Shown here in pieces: positions 6,539-14,805 of a DNA stretch of 34,065 bases (the first letter of the stretch is position 1; every line of letters begins with the position of its first letter). The position numbers and the translations under genes were made by a program. Where the stretch lies: the NCBI GenBank assembly GCA_000721275.1, contig JOFO01000068.1, forward strand, positions 1-34,065, in the 5' to 3' direction. The notes below the pieces were generated by a model that ran no database searches, was not told the DNA's origin, and was given only the letters and a program-made list of their open reading frames with translations. This DNA comes from Microtetraspora glauca. GTDB lineage: Bacteria > Actinomycetota > Actinomycetes > Streptomycetales > Streptomycetaceae.

Positions 6539-8166
6539 TCAGCTCTCTGCGGCTCCGGTACGGCGGCGGGCCGCGACGACGACGGCGCCTCCGGCGGCGA
6601 CGATCAGCGCGGCGGCGCCCGCGAGCAGGCCGGTCGGGGCGGAGGAGCCGGTGGCGGCGAGCGCGCCCGCCCCGCCGCCGGCGCTCCCGGCCCCGCCGGC
6701 CGTGCCCGCGCCTCCGACGGTGCCGGCACCGGTCGAGCCCGTGCCCGCGCCGTCCGAGCCGCCCGTGGTGCCGGAGCCCGTCGTGCCGGTGCCGGTCGCG
6801 CCGGTGCCGGCGGACGCGGCCGTACCGGGGGTGGTCGGCGGGAGGGTGGCGTCCGCGCCGAGGGCGAGGGAGACGGTCACCGGGTCGAGGGCGAGGCCCG
6901 CGTCGTAGTACGAGGCGCCGCCGGGGGTGGAGAAGAGGGCGGCGCCCTCGGCCGTCAGCTTCGCCGGGAGGGCGGCGAGGGTGACGACCTCGTCCTTCGC
7001 GGTCCAGTCGGCCTTCGCCAGGTCGAGCGCGGCGAACCGCACGCCCTTCCGCGTGCCGGAGGCGGTGGTGACGTCGGCGGTGAGGGTGCCGGCGGTGCCG
7101 TCGGCGGTGAGCTTCAGGCCGCTGATCCGCCAGTCGATGCCGTGCGCGGCGCAGACGAAGTCGACGCGGCCGGTGAAGGAGGCGGTGAGGGTGCGGGCGT
7201 CGGCGTCGAGCGCGGCCTCGTCCACCGGGAAGGCGTACGCGGAGCCGGCGGCCGTCGCTCCGGCGGCCGGGGTGACGGTGCCGCCGCAGCGCTCGTCCAC
7301 GTACTCCCGCCAGCGCTCCAGGACGCCCCAGGTCAGCCGCCCGGCGACGACGCCGGCCGGGTCCTCGGCGGGGGCGGTCGCGGGGGCCGTGGCGGGAGGC
7401 GCGGTGGTCGGGGCCGTGGTGGCGGTGGTGGTCGGGGACGGGGCGGTGGTGGTCGGCGCGGGGGTCGTGGGTGCGGTGGTGGGTGCGGTCGCTGTCTCTT
7501 ATACACATCTGACGCTGCCGACGAAGAGGATAGTGTAGATCTCGGTGGGTCGAGGGCGTCGCCCTTCTTGTAGAAGCCGGCGAAGGCGGCGGCGCCGTCC
7601 TCGGTGAGCCGGGCCGGTATGTCCTTGAAGACCATCGCGCCGCCCGCGCCCTGGCCGGGGCGGACGCCGGTCATGTCGAGCGCGGCGAAGGAGACGTCGT
7701 CGCGGGTGGTGACGGAGCCGTCCTTCTCCTTGGTGACGACGTCGGCGGTGATCTCGCCGGTGGGCGCGGCGGAGCCGGCGGTGCGGAGCCGCACGTCGGA
7801 GATCCGGATGTCGAGCGCGCCGTCGTGGGCCTCGAAGCGGACGCCGCCCTGGAAGGCGGTGGCGGTGGCGTGGGTCGCCGTGTCGTAACTGCCGGTGCCG
7901 CCGGGGAAGGTGAAGACGCCGTTGCCGGGGGCCTGGGTCGCGCCGCCCTCCAGGGTGGTCCTCCCCTTGGCGAAGGGCTGCGCGAGGTACGAGCGGAAGG
8001 ACTGCTTGACGCCCCAGTCCAGGGTGCCGTCCACGAGCGGGACCGGCGGGGCGGGGGTGTCGGCGGCGGCTGCGGGCAGCGCGAGGGTCAGGGCGCCGGC
8101 GCCCAGGGCGGCGGCCGTGGTGACGGCGGCGGCCAGCGTGACGGGGCGGCGCATGCGGATGGCCAT
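6539..8166 (-). pseudogene. Secreted HtaA-domain heme-binding protein with LAATG sorting motif, split by sequencing adapter
   Basis: This is one gene in two frames. From ATG 8166 the protein has a signal peptide (TAAALGAGALTLALPAAAA) and a first HtaA domain starting LDWGVKQSFRSYL, with GVRFEAHDGALDIRI and ARLTEDGAAAFAGFYKKGDALDP. The frame is then destroyed by foreign adapter sequence at 7492-7548. A different minus frame resumes with a Thr/Pro/Ala linker, a second HtaA domain (LTWGVLERWREYVDE, GRVDFVCAAHGIDWRI, with a cysteine pair that could form a disulfide) and a low-complexity Gly/Thr/Ser stretch. It ends in LAATG, a hydrophobic helix and RRR, the layout of a class E sortase (LAxTG) substrate. 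HtaA domains bind heme at the surface of corynebacteria and relatives. In the cell the gene is probably intact; the break is an assembly artefact and some native bases of the linker are missing. It is the second gene after the iron box at 9752. Confidence 0.85.
7492..7548 (+). other. Illumina Nextera adapter, i5 index and partial P5 embedded in the assembly (artefact)
   Basis: Bases 7492-7510 are CTGTCTCTTATACACATCT, the 19-bp Tn5 mosaic end. Bases 7511-7524 are GACGCTGCCGACGA, the rest of the Nextera read-1 adapter in reverse complement. Bases 7525-7532 are AGAGGATA, reverse complement of the TATCCTCT i5 index. Bases 7533-7548 are GTGTAGATCTCGGTGG, the P5 flow-cell end. Native HtaA sequence resumes at about 7549. 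Reading across gives the peptides VYKRQ, MCIRDS and SYTHLTLPT, familiar signs of adapter contamination. It is not a biological insertion. Confidence 0.97.
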
Positions 8167-8224
8167 GTCGGGGGTCTCTCCTCGGCGGGAACGGGGGGTG
8201 GCGCAGGGGCACTTGCGGTGGGTC

Positions 8225-8302
8225 GGCCGGACGGACCGGTCAGAGTGAACGGCCGGAAGGACCGGTCAGGGTGAACGGCCGGAAGGACCGGTCGGGGCGA
8301 TC
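8225..8302. repeat. Three tandem 26-bp repeats between the two htaA genes
   Basis: Units start at 8225, 8251 and 8277. Each reads GGCCGGAAGGACCGGTC followed by AGGGTGAAC, with one to four changes per copy. Each contains the ACCGGT palindrome and CCGG-AAGGA-CCGG, so each can form a small hairpin. The last unit overlaps the stop codon of the upstream HtaA gene. Confidence 0.85.
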
Positions 8303-9725
8303 AGTCGGTGGGGCCGGCCGCGCGGGCGGCGCGGCGGCGGCGCAGGAGGGCGTACGCGGCGACGGCGGCGGCCAGGAGGCCCGCGCCGGCGGCGGCGTAG
8401 ACGCCCGTGGAGGTGCCGGAGTCCACGGGGGCCGTGGCCGCCACGGGCGCGGCGGAGGCCGGCGGGGTGGCGGGCGCGGTCGGGGTGGGCGCGGCGGTGG
8501 GGGCGCTGCCGAGGTCGGGGAGGGCGGGGAGCGCGGCGGCCGGGTCGACGGAGACGGCGAGGGAGACCGGGTCCATCGCGGTGCCCGCCCGGTACATCCC
8601 GCCGAAGGCGCGGGCGCCTTGCTCGGTGAGGACGGCGGGCGCCTCGGTGACGGCGGCGAGTCCGTTCTCCGGGACGAGGCCGCGCGCGGCGAAGGTCACG
8701 AGGGGCACGTCCCGTTCGGTCCTCCCGGCGCTGGTGACGTCGGCGGCGAGGGTGCCCGTGCCGCCGGCCACCTTCACGGTGACGCCGGCGAGGGTGAGGT
8801 CCAGGTGGCTGCCGGTGAAGCGGACGCTCCCGGTGAAGGCGGCGTCGAGGGTGCCGGTCCGGGGGTCGTACGCGCCGGTGCCGGACGGGAAGCGGAAGAG
8901 CGCTCCGCCGTCCTGGGCGCCGCCGGAGAGCGTCCACTTCCCCCGGGCGACGGTGCCGGTGACGTACTCGCGGAAGGTGCGGCGGACGCCCCAGTCGACG
9001 GCGGCGGTCCTCAGGGCGGGGGCGGCGGTGGCGGACGCCTTGGGCTTTGGCCGCGAACCGGGGGTGGTGGAGGGCGACTTGGCGGTGGGTGCGGCCGGTA
9101 CGTCGACGGTGAGGCTGATCGGGTCGAGCGCGGTGCCGGCCGGGTAGTAGCCGGCGAAGGCGGCGGCGCCCTGGGCGGTGAGGGTGGCGGGGACGTTCGC
9201 GAGGGAGACGGAGCCGGTGCCGCCGCGCATGTCGAGGCCGCCGAGGTCCAGGGTGGCGAGCGGCACCTGGGTCCGGACGGTCGTGCGTCCGGTGCCCTTG
9301 GCCTTGCTCGTCATGTCGGCGTAGAGGGTGCCGGTGCCGTTCCGGACGCGGACGCGGGGGCTGCCGAGGGTGAGGTCGAGTTCGTTCGTGCCGTCGGCCT
9401 TGCGGTGTCCGGTGAAGCGGACGCCGCCGCCGAAGGCGGCCTCGAAGGCGCCGGTGGCGGGGTCGTACGCGCCCTGGGCGGAGTGGAAGCGGTACTGGGC
9501 GCCGACCGTGGCGGCACCGCCGGTGAGGTTCCAACTTCCTTGCGCGATGGGCCCGGTGACGTAGCTCTGGAAGGAGGACTTGATACCCCAGTCGAGCCGG
9601 CCGCCGCGCACCGGGCTGCTCTCCGCCTGCGCGGCGACGGCCGGCACAAGGGCGGCGAGCAGCGCGGCGAGGAGCGTGGCGACGAGGGCCGGGACCCGTG
9701 CGCGGCAGGGTCGGGACAGCGGCAT
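8301..9725 (-). CDS. Secreted, membrane-anchored protein with two HtaA heme-binding domains (474 aa)
   Basis: An exported protein predicted to pick up heme outside the membrane and pass it to HmuT. The signal peptide covers about residues 1-33 (ALVATLLAALLAALVPAVAAQA). HtaA domain 1 begins LDWGIKSSFQSYVTG and contains GVRFTGHRKADG. A Lys/Pro/Ser/Ala linker follows (SPSTTPGSRPKPKASA). HtaA domain 2 begins VDWGVRRTFREYVTG and contains SVRFTGSHLDLTLAG. By analogy with corynebacterial HtaA, the Tyr of the opening motif and the His after VRF are candidate heme ligands; that is inference. A Thr/Pro/Ala stalk leads to a transmembrane helix (VYAAAGAGLLAAAVAAYALL) and RRRR tail. Unlike its neighbour it has no LAxTG motif. 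GGAGGAG lies 7 bases before ATG 9725. It is read from the iron box at 9752-9770, divergently from hmuTUV. Confidence 0.88.
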   Translation of the reverse strand: MPLSRPCRARVPALVATLLAALLAALVPAVAAQAESSPVRGGRLDWGIKSSFQSYVTGPIAQGSWNLTGGAATVGAQYRFHSAQGAYDPATGAFEAAFGGGVRFTGHRKADGTNELDLTLGSPRVRVRNGTGTLYADMTSKAKGTGRTTVRTQVPLATLDLGGLDMRGGTGSVSLANVPATLTAQGAAAFAGYYPAGTALDPISLTVDVPAAPTAKSPSTTPGSRPKPKASATAAPALRTAAVDWGVRRTFREYVTGTVARGKWTLSGGAQDGGALFRFPSGTGAYDPRTGTLDAAFTGSVRFTGSHLDLTLAGVTVKVAGGTGTLAADVTSAGRTERDVPLVTFAARGLVPENGLAAVTEAPAVLTEQGARAFGGMYRAGTAMDPVSLAVSVDPAAALPALPDLGSAPTAAPTPTAPATPPASAAPVAATAPVDSGTSTGVYAAAGAGLLAAAVAAYALLRRRRAARAAGPTD

Positions 9726-9751
9726 GGAGCACTCCTCCGAGGGCTGGCGAC

Positions 9752-9770
9752 TTAGGTAAGGCTAACCTAA
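9752..9770. promoter_or_regulatory. Near-perfect iron box between htaA genes and hmuTUV
   Basis: TTAGGTAAGGCTAACCTAA is a 19-bp match to the DtxR/IdeR/DmdR operator and is an almost complete inverted repeat. It lies 26 bases upstream of the leftward HtaA start and 81 bases upstream of hmuT, so one repressor site can control both divergent transcripts. It predicts derepression of heme uptake when iron is scarce. Confidence 0.92.
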
Positions 9771-9851
9771 GCTACATCCAGCCCGGGGCGGAACCCTTCC
9801 CGCCGGACACCGGGCGACGACCCTCGAAGCGGAACGACAGGACGGTGTCCG

Positions 9852-10865
9852 GTGCGCAGAACTCGCCTCGCGGGAGCGCTGACAGCAGTGATCGCCCTCG
9901 CCCTCACGGCGACCGGGTGCGGAGGCGCGAGCACCTCCGGCGCCCGGTCCGCCCCCGCGGCCGGCACCACGGCCGCCGCGCCGGCCGACCGGGTCGAACC
10001 GCTCCCCTCCCCCGCCTCCCCCCGGCTCCCCGTCACCGTGGCCTCCGCCGACGGCCGCAAGGTCACCGTCGGCTCCGCCGACCGGATCGTGCCGCTCAGC
10101 GGCTCGCTCAGCGAGATCGTCTTCACCCTCGGCCTCGGCGACCGCGTGGTGGCCCGCGACGTCACCGCCACCTTCGAACAGGCCGCGGACCTCCCGGTGG
10201 TGACCCGCGCCCACGACGTCTCCGCCGAGAGCGTCCTCTCCCTGCGGCCCACCCTCGTGCTCGCCGAGTCGACCACCGGCCCCGCCGAGGCCGTCGCCCA
10301 GATCCGCGACGCGGGCGTCCCGCTGGTCGTCGTCCCGCCCGCGCAGGACCTCGGCGACATCGGCCCCCGCATCGACGACGTCGCCGCCGCGCTCGGCGTG
10401 CCCGCCGCCGGCACCGAACTGCGCGAGCGGACCGACCGGAGGCTCGACGCGGTACGGAAGAAGATCCCCGCCCACGCGGACCGGCCGCGCGTCGCCTTCC
10501 TCTACCTGCGCGGCTCCGCCGCCGTCTACCTGCTCGGCGGCGCCGCGTCCGGGGCGAGTTCGCTCCTGGAGGCGGCCGGGGCCGTCGACGCGGGCAAGGA
10601 GTCCGGCCTGACGAAGGACTTCACCCCCGTCACCAGCGAGGCGCTCGCCGCGGCGGCGCCGGACGCCCTCCTCGTCATGACCAAAGGGCTCCAGTCGGTC
10701 GGCGGCGTCGACGGACTGGTGAAGATCCCCGGCGTCGCCGAGACCCCGGCCGGCGCCGACCGCCGGATCGTCTCCGTCGACGACAGCGTGCTGCTCACCT
10801 ACGGGCCCCGCACCGACCAGGTGCTCGCCTCGCTCGTCGCCCAGCTGTACGGGACCGGCCGGTGA
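9852..10865 (+). CDS. hmuT: Heme ABC transporter, substrate-binding lipoprotein
   Basis: A lipid-anchored receptor that delivers heme to the HmuUV permease. The signal sequence ends in the lipobox LTATGC with lipidated Cys23, and a Ser/Thr/Ala-rich linker follows. The rest is a class III (FecB/BtuF-like) binding protein: RIVPLSGSLSEIVFTLGLGDRVV, ESVLSLRPTLVLAE, RVAFLYLRGSAAVYLLGG, LLEAAGAVDAG and PDALLVMTKG. In corynebacterial HmuT a His and a Tyr bind heme. Candidates here are the His in TRAHDVSAES and the Tyr in AAVYLLGG, by inference. The start is GTG 9852; about 80 bases separate it from the iron box. Its TGA stop overlaps the hmuU GTG start. Confidence 0.9.
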   Translation: MRRTRLAGALTAVIALALTATGCGGASTSGARSAPAAGTTAAAPADRVEPLPSPASPRLPVTVASADGRKVTVGSADRIVPLSGSLSEIVFTLGLGDRVVARDVTATFEQAADLPVVTRAHDVSAESVLSLRPTLVLAESTTGPAEAVAQIRDAGVPLVVVPPAQDLGDIGPRIDDVAAALGVPAAGTELRERTDRRLDAVRKKIPAHADRPRVAFLYLRGSAAVYLLGGAASGASSLLEAAGAVDAGKESGLTKDFTPVTSEALAAAAPDALLVMTKGLQSVGGVDGLVKIPGVAETPAGADRRIVSVDDSVLLTYGPRTDQVLASLVAQLYGTGR

Positions 10866-11944
10866 CGGCGCTCCAGGAACGGGCCGTCCTCCCGGACCCG
10901 CGGGCCGCCGCCCCCCGCCGGGGCCGGGCCGCGCTGCTCACCGGCGGGCTGCTCGCCGCGCTCCTGCTGCTCGCCCTGCTGTCGGCCGGCGTCGGCGCGT
11001 ACGGCATCCCGCTCGGCGACGTCCTCGCCTCCGTCCAGCACCGGCTCGGCCTCGGCGGGCACGCGCTCGACCGGACCGCCGAGAGCGTGCTCTGGAACAT
11101 CCGGCTGCCCCGGGTGGTGCTCGCCGTCCTCGTCGGCGCGTCCCTCGGCTGCGCGGGCGCCCTGATGCAGGGCGTCTTCGGCAACCCACTGGCCGAACCC
11201 GGCGTCATCGGCGTCTCGTCCGGCGCCGCCGTCGGCGCGGTCGGCGCCATCGTGCTCGGCGCCGGCTTCCTCGGCACCTGGACGGTCAGCGTCTTCGCCT
11301 TCGCGGGCGGGCTCGTCACCGTGGTGCTCGTGTACGCGATGTCCCGCTCGGGCGGCCGGACCGAGGTCGTCACCCTGATCCTCACCGGCATCGCGGTCAC
11401 CGCCTTCGCGGGCGCCCTCATCGGGCTCCTCGTCTTCTTCGCGGACAACGCCCAGATCAGCCAGATCACCTTCTGGCAGCTGGGCTCGCTGGCGCAGGCC
11501 ACCTGGCCGAAGGTGCTCGCCGTGCTGCCGTGCGCGCTGCTCGGCCTGGCCGTCGCCCCGCTGTACGCCCGCCGGCTCGACCTGCTCGCGCTCGGCGAGC
11601 GGCCCGCCCGGCACCTGGGCGTGGACGTGGAGCGGCTGCGGATCGCGCTCATCCTCGTGGTGGCGCTGCTGACGGCGGCGGCGGTCGCGGTCTCCGGCAT
11701 CGTGGCCTTCGTCGGCCTGGTCGTCCCGCACGTGCTGCGGATGGCGAACGGCCCCGGACACCGCTTCCTCGTCCCCGGCAGCGCGCTCGGCGGGGCGGTC
11801 GCGCTCACCGCCGGCGACCTGGCGGCCCGCACCGTCGCGGCACCCGCCGAACTCCCCCTGGGCGTCCTCACCGCCCTCGTCGGCAGCCCGTTCTTCTTCT
11901 GGCTGCTGCGCAGGACCCGTCGCAGGCAAGGTGGTTGGGCATGA
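10862..11944 (+). CDS. hmuU: Heme ABC transporter permease (FecCD family)
   Basis: Integral membrane subunit of the heme importer, 360 residues with about ten hydrophobic segments. Family signatures include WNIRLPRVVLAVLVGASLGCAGALMQ (positions given as part of one run near 79-104), NPLAEPGVIGVSSGAA, and the cytoplasmic loop ARHLGVDVERLRI that docks the ATPase. GIVAFVGLVVPHVLRM near the C-terminal third is the most conserved block of the FecCD permeases. The GTG start at 10862 overlaps the hmuT stop (GTGA), and the gene ends in a TGA that overlaps the ATG of hmuV. The three genes are therefore translationally coupled. The permease probably works as a dimer with two HmuV. Confidence 0.92.
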   Translation: MTALQERAVLPDPRAAAPRRGRAALLTGGLLAALLLLALLSAGVGAYGIPLGDVLASVQHRLGLGGHALDRTAESVLWNIRLPRVVLAVLVGASLGCAGALMQGVFGNPLAEPGVIGVSSGAAVGAVGAIVLGAGFLGTWTVSVFAFAGGLVTVVLVYAMSRSGGRTEVVTLILTGIAVTAFAGALIGLLVFFADNAQISQITFWQLGSLAQATWPKVLAVLPCALLGLAVAPLYARRLDLLALGERPARHLGVDVERLRIALILVVALLTAAAVAVSGIVAFVGLVVPHVLRMANGPGHRFLVPGSALGGAVALTAGDLAARTVAAPAELPLGVLTALVGSPFFFWLLRRTRRRQGGWA

Positions 11945-12813
11945 GCGGGGTGACCGGTGTGTTCCGGAGGCGTCCGCGCGCGCTGCCCGCGCCCGTGGCG
12001 CCCGGCGGGCTCGCCGCCGAGGCCGACGGCGTGACGGTGGTGCGGGGGCGGCGGGCCGTCCTCGACGGGGCCCGGATCGGGGTGCGCGCCGGCGAGGTGC
12101 TGGCCCTGGTGGGGCCCAACGGGGCCGGGAAGTCGACCCTGCTGTCCGTGCTCGCCGGCGACCTGGCGCCCGTGGCGGGGACGGTACGGATCGGGGGCCG
12201 GGCCGCCGCGGAGTGGACCGCGCCCGAACTGGCGCTGCGCCGGGCGGTGCTGCCGCAGACGGCCGAGCTGTCCTTCCCGTTCCCGGTGGCGGAGGTGGTC
12301 CGGATGGGCCGGGCCCCGTGGGCGGGGACCGCGCGGGAGGCGGAGGACGGCGCGGCGGTCGCGGAGGCGATGGCCGCGACCGAGGTGACGGAGTTCGCCG
12401 CCCGCCCGTTCTCCGCGCTCTCCGGCGGGGAGCGGGCCCGGGTGGCGCTCGCCCGGGTGCTCGCCCAGCGGACCGGGCTGCTGCTGCTCGACGAGCCGAC
12501 GGCCGCGCTCGACCTGCGCCACCAGGAACTGGTGCTGCGGGTCTGCCGGGAGCGGGCGGCGGCCGGGGACGCGGTGGTGGTCGTCCTGCACGACCTGGGG
12601 CTCGCGGCGGCGCACGCGGACCGGGTGGGGATCGTGCACGGGGGCGGGGTGGCCGCCGAAGGGCCGCCCGCCGAGGTGTTCGGCGAGGAGCTGCTGAGCC
12701 GGGTCTACCGGCAGCCGGTGGAGGTCTTCCCGCACCCGCGGACCGGCGTCCCGCAGGTCGTCCCGCGCCGGGACGCCGCACCCGCGGGACCCGGCCCCGA
12801 GACCCCCGCCTGA
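11941..12813 (+). CDS. hmuV: Heme ABC transporter ATP-binding protein
   Basis: Cytoplasmic ATPase driving heme import, 290 residues. Visible motifs are Walker A GPNGAGKST (58-66), Q-loop LPQTAELSFPF (about 104-114), signature LSGGERARVALAR (160-172), Walker B LLLLDEPTAALD (180-191) and switch His217 in VVLHDLG. The segment SFPFPVAEVVRMGRAPW is characteristic of HmuV/FecE-type ATPases for iron chelates and heme. The basic N-terminal extension (FRRRPRALPAPV) is unremarkable. The ATG at 11941 overlaps the hmuU stop (ATGA). Downstream, the next gene is 166 bases away with its own promoter, so the operon probably ends here. Confidence 0.93.
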   Translation: MSGVTGVFRRRPRALPAPVAPGGLAAEADGVTVVRGRRAVLDGARIGVRAGEVLALVGPNGAGKSTLLSVLAGDLAPVAGTVRIGGRAAAEWTAPELALRRAVLPQTAELSFPFPVAEVVRMGRAPWAGTAREAEDGAAVAEAMAATEVTEFAARPFSALSGGERARVALARVLAQRTGLLLLDEPTAALDLRHQELVLRVCRERAAAGDAVVVVLHDLGLAAAHADRVGIVHGGGVAAEGPPAEVFGEELLSRVYRQPVEVFPHPRTGVPQVVPRRDAAPAGPGPETPA

Positions 12814-12933
12814 CCTGTCCGCCGCGTCCCGGCCGGCCCTCGCCCCGGCCCGTACGCCGCGGCCCGACGGTCCCTCAGGTCACGGTGTGGGCGCTGTATC
12901 CGGTCCCGGCGCCCGCCGTCCCGCCCGCCCCGA

Positions 12934-12939
12934 TAGGGT
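12934..12939 (+). promoter_or_regulatory. Probable -10 box for the lipoprotein gene
   Basis: TAGGGT is placed 39 bases before the ATG at 12979. Unlike the leaderless genes in this window the distance leaves room for a 5' leader, and AGAAGG about 10 bases before the ATG can act as ribosome binding site. Confidence 0.4.
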
Positions 12940-12978
12940 CGGGTCCGTCCGTGCGCGTGGAGAAGCAGAAGGCGACCG

Positions 12979-14016
12979 ATGAGAAGGCTGAGGCTGGAGC
13001 GGCAGACCCGGCGGTCCGGGGTACGGCGGGGGCGGCGGCCCGCGGGGGCCCTGGCGTCCGCCGCCGCGGCGACCGTGCTGGCGCTGACGGCGAGCGGCTG
13101 TGTGACCGTCCACGGCGAGACGGCGGTGGTGCCGGGCGCGACCGCCGAGGAGGCGTCGGCGGCGCTGGCCGGTTTCGTCACCGCGTTCAACCGGGCCGAC
13201 AAGGCCAACGACCCGAAGCTCGACGCCGCGCAGGTGACCGGCCCGCTCGGGGCGATCAACCAGGCCGGGCTGAAGTCGAAGTCGGTGACCCAGCCGGAGG
13301 GCAATCCGGACCACACGCCGCTGGAGCTGCGCGACCCCCGCTTCCTGGTCCCCCGGAAGGCGGGCTGGCCGCGCTGGTTCGTCGCCGACACCGACTCCAA
13401 CCGGGACGACGGCACGCCCGGGGCGGACAACCGCTGGCTGGTCGCCTTCGTCCGCAACGGCCCGGACCAGGACTGGAAGGCCGCCCATCTGGTGATCCTC
13501 GGCCGGGACGAGGTGCCCGAGTTCGCCGAGGCGGACGGCGGCCTGGTGGCGGTGGACACCGGCTCGGACGCGCTGGCGGTCGCCCCCGGCGAGCTGAGCG
13601 ACCGGTACGCCGCGTATCTGAAGGACGGCGGCGAGAGCCCGTTCGCGGCCGGCGCGCACACCACCGGGTGGCGCGAGGAGCGGGCCCGTACCGCCCGGCG
13701 GCCGGGGCTGGCGACCCAGTTCCTCGACCGGGCCGCCGACGGGGGCGACTTCACGCCGCTGGCGCTCGGCACCCAGGACGGCGGGGCGCTGGTCTTCTTC
13801 GCCAGCCGCCACTTCGAGCGGCAGACCACCTCGCCCGGCTACCGGCCCAAGCTGGGCCCGGATCTGCGGGCCCTGATGAAGGGCGAGATCGTGAACACGG
13901 TGACCAAGGAGTGGGTGTCCAGCCAGGTCGTCCTGGTGAAGCCGGCGGGCGCGGAACGCGACGCGGTCACCTTCGCGGGCCGGCTCCAGGGCGTGGTGGC
14001 CGTCGAGGGCTCGTGA
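12979..14016 (+). CDS. Predicted lipoprotein of unknown function (345 aa)
   Basis: A very basic N-terminus (RRLRLERQTRRSGVRRGRR) precedes a hydrophobic stretch and the lipobox LTASGC, with the lipidated cysteine at about residue 41. The long arginine-rich n-region is unusual but seen in streptomycete exports. The mature part has EEASAALAGFVTAFNRADKA, then WFVADTDSNRDDG, DNRWLVAFVRNG, and a C-terminal FFASRHFERQT and EIVNTVTKEWVSSQVVLV. I recognise this as a conserved streptomycete lipoprotein type but know of no function. It follows hmuV on the same strand, but a separate TAGGGT box argues against shared transcription. It converges with the prim-pol-like gene, only 15 bases between stops. Confidence 0.75.
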   Translation: MRRLRLERQTRRSGVRRGRRPAGALASAAAATVLALTASGCVTVHGETAVVPGATAEEASAALAGFVTAFNRADKANDPKLDAAQVTGPLGAINQAGLKSKSVTQPEGNPDHTPLELRDPRFLVPRKAGWPRWFVADTDSNRDDGTPGADNRWLVAFVRNGPDQDWKAAHLVILGRDEVPEFAEADGGLVAVDTGSDALAVAPGELSDRYAAYLKDGGESPFAAGAHTTGWREERARTARRPGLATQFLDRAADGGDFTPLALGTQDGGALVFFASRHFERQTTSPGYRPKLGPDLRALMKGEIVNTVTKEWVSSQVVLVKPAGAERDAVTFAGRLQGVVAVEGS

Positions 14017-14031
14017 CCCCCGGGCGGCGGG

Positions 14032-14805
14032 TCAGCGGGTGAGGGGCCAGGCGATCTCGTGGGCCCCGTGCCCGTCCCCGCCGTCCCGCTCGGCGGCGTG
14101 CCGGGCGCAGGCGTCGGTGAGGGCTTCCAGCAGGTTCAGCGGGTCGGGCAGGGCGTGTTCGGGGCCGCGGACCCAGCCGACGACGGGGTGGTCGTCCTCG
14201 TCACCGGGGAGCCGGGCGGGCGGGACGAGGACGTAGCTGCCGCGGCAGTGCCAGCGCAGGCCGGGATGCTCGTCCATGGTCTCGGGATGGCAGTCCAGCT
14301 CGCAGGGCCACCACTCGTCCTCGTCCTCGGGGGTGCCGCGGGTGGCGGTGAAGAAGAGCATCCGGCCGCCGTCGCCGGTGCTGTCCGGGGACTCGGCGAC
14401 CGGTCCGACGTCGACGCCCTCGGCGAGCAGCCGCTCCAGGGCGGCGCGGCCGGCGGCCAGCGGCACGTCGAGGACGTCGTGGACCATGCCGGTGGCGGTG
14501 ACGAAGTTGGCCCGGGGCTCGTTCCGCGCCCAGCGCTCGATCTGCGCGCGGTCGGTGGTCGACTGGGTCTGCCAGGCGAAGGAGACCGGGTGCCGGCCCG
14601 GGGTGGGACAGCCGATCCGCTCACAGGAGCAGCTGTAGCCGACGGGGTACGCGGCGGGGGCCAGGGGCAGTCCGGCGGCGGCGACGGCCAGGAGCAGGGT
14701 CTCGCGGGTGTTGCCGTCGTCGGCCGCGGTCCGTTTCGGACGCCTGCGCAGCCACTGTGCGAGTTTGCCCTCCGTGCCGCGGTAGCGGCCGATGCCGTCG
14801 CCCAT
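14032..14805 (-). CDS. Bifunctional primase/polymerase N-terminal-like protein (257 aa)
   Basis: A cytoplasmic protein that resembles the N-terminal prim-pol fold found in replication proteins of actinomycete plasmids. In chromosomal streptomycete versions like this one the role is unknown. The Cys/His cluster SCSCERIGCPTPGRHPVSF near residues 53-71 is typical, as are ERWARNEPRANFVTATG and GRMLFFTATRG. The acidic catalytic motif should be D-x-D; here the equivalent site reads VHDVLDVPLAAG, so the spacing is D-x-x-D and catalysis is uncertain. No helicase domain follows. GAGGGG lies just upstream of ATG 14805. Confidence 0.7.
   Translation of the reverse strand: MGDGIGRYRGTEGKLAQWLRRRPKRTAADDGNTRETLLLAVAAAGLPLAPAAYPVGYSCSCERIGCPTPGRHPVSFAWQTQSTTDRAQIERWARNEPRANFVTATGMVHDVLDVPLAAGRAALERLLAEGVDVGPVAESPDSTGDGGRMLFFTATRGTPEDEDEWWPCELDCHPETMDEHPGLRWHCRGSYVLVPPARLPGDEDDHPVVGWVRGPEHALPDPLNLLEALTDACARHAAERDGGDGHGAHEIAWPLTR

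Noticed and set aside
7492..7510. Tn5 mosaic end, as if a transposon had inserted
   Set aside because: Only one 19-bp end is present, with no transposase, no second end and no target duplication. The following bases are the Nextera adapter, index and P5, so it is a library artefact.
6224..7573. Plus-strand frame ending in LYTSDAADEEDSVDLGG
   Set aside because: The end is translated adapter and the rest is antisense to the HtaA gene.
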